From Bacteroidales bacterium (GTDB taxonomy: Bacteria; Bacteroidota; Bacteroidia; Bacteroidales; VadinHA17): a stretch of DNA of 5,804 bases. The stretch lies in assembly GCA_022615595.1 (NCBI GenBank), contig JAKEGI010000024.1, forward strand, positions 1 through 5,804, given 5' to 3'. Under the pieces are notes generated by a model. The model did not search any database and was not told the DNA's origin. It worked only from the letters and a program-made list of their open reading frames with translations. Of this stretch, positions 1 to 5,224 are shown piece after piece. Numbering within the stretch: position 1 is the stretch's first letter; the number at the start of each line of letters is the position of its first letter. A program made the position numbers and the translations under genes.

Positions 1-828
1 CCCGACAGGAGAATGTTTACTCCCCTCATGACAGCGTCACAAAATGGTGATACCCTTATGATGAGAATGCTGATCAATGCAGGGGCCAATCTATATGCGT
101 TCAACAATGAAGGTATTGATGCCCTCGGCACTGCAACCAGAGCCGGGATGAAAGATGCTGTCTCTTTCCTGCTCAAAAACGGCAAAATTTGGGATTACAG
201 CAGTCCGGATACAAAGAATCCTGCAGAAATAGCCGAGGAATACGGACACAAAGAGCTTATACAAATTCTGGCAAGTCATGGATTAAGCACTGAAAAGGCA
301 TTCAGACTGGAGGGGTTCTCATTCTCTGCGGGAGGTATGTTTACTACACATTACCTTATGTTGAGCGGTTCGGTTGCACTGATAGAACCCAGAAAAAAAA
401 CAGGCTTAGTGTTAGGATACGCCTTCAATCCTTTCAACTGGAGACTCCTTGTTGAAGAACAGGATGTCATATACCAGTACAGGGTCAACTCTTCTGTATT
501 CCATGCCGGAGTATTCAAGGAGTTCCCGCTCAGGAGCAAGGCTGGTAAAGGCAAGTTCAGCTTCACAACATCGCTTTCAGGAGCTTACCGTTTTTATTCT
601 GATTACGAAGGAACACGAAGATCACCCGAAGGTCGATTCTGCATTATGCCTTCCGCAAACTTTAACTGGAATTGGCAGTATTTCGGGCTAAGCACGGGAG
701 TGACCTATCTTAAGACCCCATTCTATAAGGTGATGCCATTATGGTTCGGTGTCAGCGGATCTGTGACACTTTTCGGCGATTATGCCCGGTCAGCAGGTAA
801 AAAGATCAGACTTTACAATTATGAATAG
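1..828 (+). CDS. Ankyrin-repeat protein with C-terminal beta-barrel-like domain (5' partial)
   Basis: The reading frame is open from the first base, so the true start lies upstream; the ATG at 13 falls inside a repeat and is unlikely to be the start. Counting from that Met, residues 2-91 form about three ankyrin repeats: TPLMTASQNGD with LINAGAN, then ALGTATRAGMKDAVSFLLKNG, then a degenerate AEIAEEYGHKELIQILASHG. Residues about 99-257 are different: alternating hydrophobic and polar stretches rich in aromatic residues and glycine (for example SVALI, GLVLGYAF, FTTSLSGAYRFY, FGLSTGVTYL, FGVSGSVTLF). They look like some eight amphipathic strands of a small outer-membrane barrel. If so, the ankyrin part would sit in the periplasm and bind a partner protein; this is inference. 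The signal peptide, if any, is outside the window. The stop codon overlaps the start of the following lipoprotein gene, suggesting coupled translation. The specific function is not recognised. Confidence 0.8.
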   Translation, partial: PDRRMFTPLMTASQNGDTLMMRMLINAGANLYAFNNEGIDALGTATRAGMKDAVSFLLKNGKIWDYSSPDTKNPAEIAEEYGHKELIQILASHGLSTEKAFRLEGFSFSAGGMFTTHYLMLSGSVALIEPRKKTGLVLGYAFNPFNWRLLVEEQDVIYQYRVNSSVFHAGVFKEFPLRSKAGKGKFSFTTSLSGAYRFYSDYEGTRRSPEGRFCIMPSANFNWNWQYFGLSTGVTYLKTPFYKVMPLWFGVSGSVTLFGDYARSAGKKIRLYNYE

Positions 829-1234
829 GACTTTGACTGCGATCACAATTATAATTCTGTTGCTTCACTCATGCGATGGGCCTGGCCTTTTTCCCTGCAG
901 CGAATGCAATGAACAGTATCCTGTTCGGATCTATCTTGAGCTTGAACTCGCAGATACCTCCCAAACACCTGTTAATGTGCAGGTTACAGTATACGAGGGC
1001 CCGATTGATGATAATATCATCCTTTACGAGTTTTCAACGACAGCCCAGACATATCTTCTGGATGCACTTCTTTACAAAGACTATACTGTCGCAGCCAGGT
1101 CTGTCTATGACGGAAAGACATACATTGCCGTCGATATGGCAACTCCTTCAATACATTTTGAGGAAGATCTCTGTGAAATGCCCTGTTACTACGTCTATAA
1201 TAATAAGCTGGATCTGCGGTTACGGTATGATTAG
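821..1234 (+). CDS. Small hypothetical lipoprotein with two cysteine pairs
   Basis: The protein has 137 residues. The ATG at 821 is chosen because it gives a classic lipoprotein signal peptide: a short N-terminus with Arg3, a hydrophobic run of Ile and Leu, and the lipobox LLHSC, with Cys18 as the lipidated residue. A longer reading from 782 would place non-signal residues in front. The start ATGAATAG overlaps the stop of the ankyrin/barrel gene, so the two are probably translated together and may act together in the envelope. The mature part is short and strand-rich (IYLELELAD, VNVQVTVYEG, YTVAARSVYDGKTY), compatible with a small beta-sandwich. It has Cys26 and Cys29 in PCSEC near its start and Cys118 and Cys122 in LCEMPC near its end, which could form disulfides or bind a metal. 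I do not recognise the family. The asymmetric C-D-G after the lipobox does not settle which membrane or face it occupies. Confidence 0.8.
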   Translation: MNRTLTAITIIILLLHSCDGPGLFPCSECNEQYPVRIYLELELADTSQTPVNVQVTVYEGPIDDNIILYEFSTTAQTYLLDALLYKDYTVAARSVYDGKTYIAVDMATPSIHFEEDLCEMPCYYVYNNKLDLRLRYD

Positions 1235-1256
1235 ACCTTTTTTGTCATAACCGCAG
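1214..1256. terminator. Inverted repeat across convergent gene ends, possible terminator
   Basis: CTGCGGTTA at 1214-1222 is the exact reverse complement of TAACCGCAG at 1248-1256, a 9-bp perfect stem with a 25-base spacer. An alternative tighter pairing joins CGGTATGA (1223-1230) to TCATAACCG (1245-1253) with one bulge and a loop of about 14 bases. The arms lie within the last codons of the lipoprotein gene and of cdaA, and the loop contains six T (1238-1243). There is no T-run directly after the right arm on either strand, so it is not a textbook rho-independent terminator. A role in ending both converging transcripts is inference from position. Confidence 0.45.
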
Positions 1257-2018
1257 TGTAAGAAGTAACTGTCTCAGTTCGTTGGGCGTAACATCTTCAT
1301 GTACTTTCCCGGCATCAGCAACGGAGATCCTGCCTCTCTCCTCCGAAATAATAATTACCACCGCATCAGTATGTTCTGTCAGTCCTATCCCGGCCCTGTG
1401 TCGCATTCCGAATTTTGCCGGCAGGCCTGACTGATCAGTTGACGGAAGGGGACAGCGTGCAGCGAATATCTTTCCGTTCTGAATAAGGACCGCACCGTCA
1501 TGAAGCGGTGATCCTTTGTAGAAGATCGTTTTGAGCAACTCATCTGTAACAAGGGCATTAAGCAGTTCACCACCGTCTGAATAGATATCCAGAAGGCTCG
1601 TCCTTCCGATTGCAATGAGAGCACCGGTTCGCGACTGAGCCATCGATTCCGAGGCACGGACTATCTCTTCAACAATCTGGTTGGTAGTCTGGTCAACAGC
1701 CCCCGATGGAAAATACCTGTCGAAGGAAAACCTGTTACGGCTGATATATCTGTTTCCTATTGCGAGCAGAAAGCGTCGTATCTCCTGCTGAAACACAATG
1801 ATAAGGGCTATCACCCCCACTCCTATCACCTGGCCTATGATTGCACTGATCAGCTCCATGTTCAGAGCTTTGACAACCAGCCAGAACAGGTAAACGAAAA
1901 AAATGCCGAGGAAGATGCTGAATGCTGCAGTACCCCTGATAAGACGATATAGCTGGTAGAGAATTACTGCTACCATGAAAATATCGATAATATCAAGAAC
2001 TGTAAAATTAAGCATCAT
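1245..2018 (-). CDS. cdaA: Diadenylate cyclase CdaA, membrane-bound
   Basis: It makes cyclic di-AMP from two ATP at the inner face of the cytoplasmic membrane. From the start chosen here the protein has 257 residues, the usual length for CdaA. Hydrophobic helices lie at about 8-25, 32-50 and 56-77, followed by a short linker and the DAC domain from about 105. The DAC signatures are intact: DGA at 174-176 within SPLHDGAVLI, RHRAG at 206-210, and SEE at 225-227. The frame is open to 2087, but that start would lie 47 bases inside folP and add residues not seen in the family. The tandem ATGs at 2018 and 2015 (MMLNF...) match the expected N-terminus and fall 22 bases after the folP stop. It is probably co-transcribed with folP, a pairing seen in Bacteroidetes; Firmicutes cdaA instead sits with the regulator cdaR and glmM, which are absent here. 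Confidence 0.95.
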   Translation of the reverse strand: MMLNFTVLDIIDIFMVAVILYQLYRLIRGTAAFSIFLGIFFVYLFWLVVKALNMELISAIIGQVIGVGVIALIIVFQQEIRRFLLAIGNRYISRNRFSFDRYFPSGAVDQTTNQIVEEIVRASESMAQSRTGALIAIGRTSLLDIYSDGGELLNALVTDELLKTIFYKGSPLHDGAVLIQNGKIFAARCPLPSTDQSGLPAKFGMRHRAGIGLTEHTDAVVIIISEERGRISVADAGKVHEDVTPNELRQLLLTLRL

Positions 2019-2035
2019 AAGCGGGCGGTGACGGG

Positions 2036-2043
2036 CAAATTTA
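2036..2043 (-). promoter_or_regulatory. Possible internal -7 promoter motif before cdaA
   Basis: On the minus strand these bases read TAAATTTG, a full match to the Bacteroidetes -7 consensus TAnnTTTG. They include the folP stop codon and lie 17 bases before the cdaA start. No convincing -33 TTTG box is seen about 20 bases upstream, and such a motif is expected about once per strand by chance in a window this long. It could give cdaA some expression independent of folP. Confidence 0.22.
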
Positions 2044-2901
2044 AGAATAATGATCGAAAAGGATGCCCTCAGGGTAAATCTTTTCAAAAAGGGTAATCAC
2101 CTCTTTTGCTTCCCTGACATCATGAACCCTTAAGAGAGATGCCCCCTTCATCAGGGCAGTCATATGAAGGGCAACAGTACCTGTTAGTGATTCGTCCGGC
2201 GTTACCCCGAGAGTGCGCCAGATCATTGACTTTCTCGACAGACCTGCAATAATCGGAAGGCGTGCCGCATGAAACTCCCCGAGCCTCCTGAGCATTTCGA
2301 AATTATGCTCCGCATTCTTTCCAAAACCAAATCCCGGATCAATCATAATATCCTTCACTCCTGCCTGCTGCAGGCGGGTTATCCTCTCACCGAACCACAT
2401 AAGGATGTCAGCAACCACATCATCATAATGAGGATTAAGCTGCATTGTCTGAGGTGTTCCCCGCATGTGCATCATGATATATGGCACATTCAGTGCCGTG
2501 ACAAGCGGGAACATATCCGCATCCATTTCGCCTCCGGAGATGTCATTGATGATGTCAGCTCCGGCATCCCTCACAGCTGCTCCGGCAACTGATGAACGGA
2601 ATGTGTCAACGGAGATGACGGCATCATGATACTCTTTTCTGACGAGCTCCACGGCGCGGCAAACCTTTTTCATCTCCTCCTCTTCAGAGACTGGCACTGC
2701 CCCCGGCCGTGTCGAGCATCCTCCAATGTCAAGGATGTCAGCTCCTTCATCGAGCATCTCTCCCGCCACTGTAATGACCTGGTCATCTGACATGAACCGG
2801 CTTCCCTTGTAAAATGAGTCCTCCGTCACGTTTATGATACCCATCACCCTGGGATGTGACAGATCAAGAAGTCTGCCTTTGACGTTGATAAACATACACA
2901 T
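2041..2901 (-). CDS. folP: Dihydropteroate synthase FolP
   Basis: It condenses p-aminobenzoate with 6-hydroxymethyl-7,8-dihydropterin diphosphate to make dihydropteroate in cytoplasmic folate synthesis; the family is the sulfonamide target. The protein has 286 residues, close to the usual 270-285, and is a complete TIM barrel with all family motifs in order. These are MGIINVTEDSF at 20-30 (loop 1, Asn24), DIGGCSTRPGA at 58-68 (loop 2), ISVDTFRSSVA at 96-106 (Asp99), INDISGG at 118-124, MHMRGTPQTMQ at 144-154, IDPGFGFGKN at 187-196, GLSRKSMI at 220-227 (Lys224) and LRVHDV at 257-262. Cys replaces the commoner Glu before STRPG, a variation I regard as tolerated and not disabling. Met1 (2901) and Met3 (2895) are both possible starts, and no ribosome binding site decides between them. 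It leads a probable two-gene operon with cdaA. Confidence 0.97.
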   Translation of the reverse strand: MCMFINVKGRLLDLSHPRVMGIINVTEDSFYKGSRFMSDDQVITVAGEMLDEGADILDIGGCSTRPGAVPVSEEEEMKKVCRAVELVRKEYHDAVISVDTFRSSVAGAAVRDAGADIINDISGGEMDADMFPLVTALNVPYIMMHMRGTPQTMQLNPHYDDVVADILMWFGERITRLQQAGVKDIMIDPGFGFGKNAEHNFEMLRRLGEFHAARLPIIAGLSRKSMIWRTLGVTPDESLTGTVALHMTALMKGASLLRVHDVREAKEVITLFEKIYPEGILFDHYS

Positions 2902-3015
2902 TCAATTAATCTGCAATAAAGATAATCATTGCCCGTGGAGAGCGTGCACAAATCGGTTCACACAATGTTAAAATGGCTATATTTGGTCTCGTTCATCAAG
3001 AATTTCAGATACCCT
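2902..3015. other. Divergent intergenic region between folP and the PAS remnant
   Basis: These 114 bases separate folP (leftward) from the truncated PAS gene (rightward) and must hold the folP-cdaA promoter. Reading leftward, TATCTTTA at 2926-2919 matches seven of the eight positions counted for TAnnTTTG. A TTTG lies upstream at a spacing of 24 bases, longer than the usual 19-21. That would put the transcript start about 10 bases before the folP start. Reading rightward, a full match is described separately. A TTG at 2929 opens a longer frame into the PAS ORF, but its residues do not look like a PAS N-terminus. Confidence 0.4.
2978..2985 (+). promoter_or_regulatory. Candidate -7 box, TATATTTG, for the rightward genes
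   Basis: TATATTTG is a full match to the Bacteroidetes TAnnTTTG -7 element, placed about 30 bases before the ATG of the PAS remnant at 3016. The only upstream candidate for a -33 box is the poor GTTC at 2956-2959, 18 bases away. Position in a divergent intergenic region favours a real promoter. It could also drive tmk and the genes after it by read-through. Confidence 0.4.
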
Positions 3016-3186
3016 ATGAATCATATAAACTGGGCGGAGGAGCTGGGCGTGGCGGTTACCGTCTCTGATACCGAAGGAAAGATTGTATACATGAACAGGA
3101 AGTCGGCCACTGTCTTCAGCAACTACGGCGGACCCGCACTCGTGGGCAGAAATCTGAAGGTGATATACTTTTGTTTAAACCCTTGA
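3016..3186 (+). pseudogene. N-terminal half of a PAS-domain protein, truncated
   Basis: This short frame encodes 56 residues from the ATG at 3016. Residues 5-48 look like the first half of a small single-domain PAS protein: INWAEELGVAVTV, then SDTEGKIVYMNRKSA (the strand and turn of a PAS core, with the typical D-x-x-G-x-I-x-Y-x-N pattern), then FSNYGG and LVGRNL. After GRNL the similarity stops. Eight unrelated residues (KVIYFCLNP region) lead to a TGA, whereas the family normally continues for about 60 more residues through the remaining strands. No continuation is found in any forward frame of the next 115 bases, so the loss looks like a deletion or replacement and not a simple frameshift. 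An intact PAS would bind a small ligand or partner as a sensor; this fragment should not fold as one. It is alternatively a very short functional ORF, which I think unlikely. Confidence 0.6.
3166..3173 (+). promoter_or_regulatory. Candidate -7 box, TACTTTTG, upstream of tmk
   Basis: TACTTTTG matches TAnnTTTG and lies at the abrupt end of the PAS similarity, about 130 bases before the tmk start. No TTTG or TTG is seen at the expected -33 position. A second, weaker candidate, TATCTTTA at 3241-3248, is nearer to tmk. Either could start a transcript covering tmk, the DoxX-like gene and tpiA. Confidence 0.28.
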
Positions 3187-3301
3187 AATAGTGTTCATAA
3201 AATCAGGATGGTGCGTTAGAGGGTGTCAGGCAGAAATATCTATCTTTAGAACCCGACAGTAGCAAAAGACTCTCTCATCGCACCGATTACTCCATGACCG
3301 G
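3187..3301 (+). other. Non-coding stretch before tmk
   Basis: No convincing gene is present. Stops occur in all three forward frames, although one frame (3201-3305) is open for 34 codons and ends in TGA overlapping the tmk ATG; it has no start codon and no recognisable similarity. GGTGCG at 3210-3215 is complementary to CGCACC at 3279-3284, and the flanking AGAG (3218-3221) and CTCT (3272-3275) could extend the stem. A loose hairpin could therefore form in a tmk leader. Most likely this is the tmk leader plus debris of whatever truncated the PAS gene. Confidence 0.4.
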
Positions 3302-3991
3302 ATGAAACTGATAGTAATAGAAGGACTTGATGGCGCAGGCAAATCGACGCAGATATCGCTTCTGAAAAATTGGTTTGCTGAAAAGAAGCTGCAATACAGA
3401 TATCTTCATTTCCCCCGCACCGATGCACCTTATTTCGGTGAGCTCATCGCGAGGTTCCTGAGGGGCGAATACGGTGACATCAGTCATGTTGATCCTTACC
3501 TTGTGGCTATGCTCTATGCAGGTGACAGGAAAGATGCAGCGCCTATGATAGAAACATGGCTTGAGGAGAAGTACTATGTAATCCTGGACAGGTATACCTA
3601 TTCGAACATTGCCTACCAGTGTGCCAAACTTAATTCCGCTGAAGATTCCGGTAAACTGAGGGAGTGGATACTCAGTCTCGAATTTGAACATTTCGCGATT
3701 CCAAGACCTGACATCAACATCTTTCTTGACGTCCCGTTCAGGTTCACTGAAGAGAAACTGAAGAGTCAACGCCATGGTGATGACAGGGGCTATCTTCAGG
3801 GAAACACTGATATCCATGAGAGCTCTCTCGACTTCCAGCACAAGGTCAGGGAGGTATATATTGATGTGGCAAAAAATGACCCCAGCCTGAGTATAATAAG
3901 CTGTCACGGAACCGATTCATCGATGATGTCACCTGCAGATATCTTCAGTCTCATCATGAGCAAACTGAAAGAAAAAATGATTCTCAGATGA
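3302..3991 (+). CDS. tmk: Thymidylate kinase (dTMP kinase)
   Basis: It phosphorylates dTMP to dTDP with ATP in the cytoplasm, a step towards dTTP. The protein has 229 residues, slightly longer than the usual 205-215. The P-loop GLDGAGKST is at 8-16, with Lys14 and Ser15. HFPRT at 36-40 belongs to the dTMP site, LYAGDR is at 71-76, and DRYTYSNIAYQ at 96-106 is the DR(Y/H) motif with the conserved Ser and AYQ. PDINIFLDVP at 136-145 is the strand before the lid. The lid (about 155-172) holds Arg157 and Arg162 and the segment TDIHE. Gly, not Arg, in the P-loop together with lid arginines fits a type II (bacterial) enzyme. The FPRT and DIHE segments differ from the E. coli form, so this is a divergent bacterial subfamily. 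The ATG at 3302 starts exactly at the family N-terminus, and an in-frame stop lies at 3260. Its stop overlaps the next start as ATGA. Whether the genome has another tmk cannot be seen. Confidence 0.93.
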   Translation: MKLIVIEGLDGAGKSTQISLLKNWFAEKKLQYRYLHFPRTDAPYFGELIARFLRGEYGDISHVDPYLVAMLYAGDRKDAAPMIETWLEEKYYVILDRYTYSNIAYQCAKLNSAEDSGKLREWILSLEFEHFAIPRPDINIFLDVPFRFTEEKLKSQRHGDDRGYLQGNTDIHESSLDFQHKVREVYIDVAKNDPSLSIISCHGTDSSMMSPADIFSLIMSKLKEKMILR

Positions 3992-5214
3992 ATGTAATTA
4001 CCCGGACAGCAAGAATCGTTACCGGCCTGCTCTTCATTTTTTCAGGCTTCGTAAAAGGGATAGACCCCCTCGGTACGGCATTCAAGTTCAGCGACTATTT
4101 CAAGGCATTCAATCTGGCTTTTCTTGATGACCTCTCCCTTCCGCTCTCACTGATTCTCTGCCTGATGGAATTTATCACAGGGATGATGCTTCTGTCAGGC
4201 TCCTTCGTCAGGACGGCGTCATGGATTGCAGCGCTGATGATGGCACTCTTCACACCGCTGACACTTGTCCTGGCTCTCTTTAATCCTGTGTCAGACTGCG
4301 GTTGCTTCGGTGACGCAATTCACATGACCAACTGGCAGACATTCTTCAAAAACATTGCTCTGACCCTGGTAGTCATTGTGGTGTTTATCCGAAGGCATGA
4401 CAGGGCGGGCCTGTTACCACCTAAGCCAGCCTTTGCGTCAACGGCGGCATCTGCAATAATCTTCCTCCTGTTCATGTGGTATAACCTGGCATACCTTCCT
4501 GTTATTGACTTCCGTCCTTACAGGGTCGGAACCAGCCTTCCGGAGGCAATGTCTGTTCCCCCTGACGCACCGGCAGACGAATATGACATAAGATTTATCT
4601 ATGAGAAGGATGGCATACAGAAGGAATTCACCCTGAACGATTACCCTGCAAATGATACGACATGGAAATTCATTGATCAGAAATCTGTGCTGATCACCAG
4701 GGGATATGTGCCACCAATCCATGATTTCAGACTGGTAACAGGTGATGGGGTTGACATGACTGAGAACATTACACGAAGCAGTGAAAATGTACTTCTGTTG
4801 GTTGCCCGCAGGCTGGAGGAATCTGACAGGGAAGGACTTCTCCAAGGGTATGACCTGTGTTTAACCTTCCAGGAAAAGGGAATGGGATTCTATATCGTTA
4901 CAGCCTCCACGCACGAGACAGCCGGAGAGATTGCTCCCGGGTTCAATCTGCTTTTTGCAGATGAAATAACACTTAAGACAGTGATCAGGTCTGACCCGGG
5001 CTTTGTTCTTCTGCAGGATGGAACGGTAATGGCTAAGTGGTCAATGAGAAATCTACCGGATAAATCGCAATTTGAAGGGGATTTGAATGCACTTGCAATC
5101 AGGAGCCTGGCAAGGAAGAAAAACACCATGACAGTAATTACATCAGTTCTGATTGTTTCACTTATCATTGCACTGTTTGCCAGATTCAGATTAACAGAAA
5201 TATCAACTACATAA
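3988..5214 (+). CDS. BT_3928-like DoxX/MauE membrane protein with thioredoxin-like C-terminal domain
   Basis: The protein has 408 residues. The N-terminal part resembles DoxX/MauE: hydrophobic helices at about 7-24, 53-71, 76-98 and 118-135, with [22 protein letters not shown] after the start and the motif [10 protein letters not shown] (Cys104, Cys106) between helices three and four. A fifth helix lies at about 150-171. Residues about 175-375 are soluble, probably periplasmic. Their second half (VLLLVAR at 268-274, FYIVTAS at 301-307, and [17 protein letters not shown] near 336-352) has a thioredoxin-like pattern without a CxxC. A last hydrophobic helix spans 380-399. The N-terminal family is linked to thiol redox or oxidative stress in other bacteria, but the role of this fusion is not established. 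It sits between tmk and tpiA, as the Bacteroidetes homologues sit before tpiA, and begins inside the tmk stop (ATGA), which suggests translational coupling. Confidence 0.88.
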   Translation: MNVITRTARIVTGLLFIFSGFVKGIDPLGTAFKFSDYFKAFNLAFLDDLSLPLSLILCLMEFITGMMLLSGSFVRTASWIAALMMALFTPLTLVLALFNPVSDCGCFGDAIHMTNWQTFFKNIALTLVVIVVFIRRHDRAGLLPPKPAFASTAASAIIFLLFMWYNLAYLPVIDFRPYRVGTSLPEAMSVPPDAPADEYDIRFIYEKDGIQKEFTLNDYPANDTTWKFIDQKSVLITRGYVPPIHDFRLVTGDGVDMTENITRSSENVLLLVARRLEESDREGLLQGYDLCLTFQEKGMGFYIVTASTHETAGEIAPGFNLLFADEITLKTVIRSDPGFVLLQDGTVMAKWSMRNLPDKSQFEGDLNALAIRSLARKKNTMTVITSVLIVSLIIALFARFRLTEISTT

Positions 5215-5224
5215 ATTAATTATC

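Noticed and set aside
876..1250. 124-codon plus-strand frame overlapping the lipoprotein gene
   Set aside because: It is an alternative frame of the lipoprotein gene, which has a clear signal peptide and lipobox; this frame has no signal or domain.
2019..2087. Longer cdaA start inside folP
   Set aside because: The extra 23 residues do not match the CdaA N-terminus; MMLNF at 2018 gives normal family length.
2269..2592. 107-codon plus-strand frame opposite folP
   Set aside because: It is a shadow of folP with no coding features of its own.
2929..3015. TTG-started extension of the PAS ORF
   Set aside because: The added residues do not resemble a PAS N-terminus and span the likely promoter; the ATG at 3016 fits better.
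1..3259. CCCGACAG near base 1 and again at 3252-3259
   Set aside because: An 8-base match at two unrelated sites with no further similarity is expected by chance; not evidence of a repeat or attachment site.
3287..3907. 206-residue open frame on the minus strand
   Set aside because: It lies antisense to the whole of tmk, whose motifs are intact, and its residues resemble no family I recognise.
4438..4845. 135-codon minus-strand frame opposite the DoxX-like gene
   Set aside because: It is a shadow of a gene with clear membrane helices and operon overlap; no recognisable domain.
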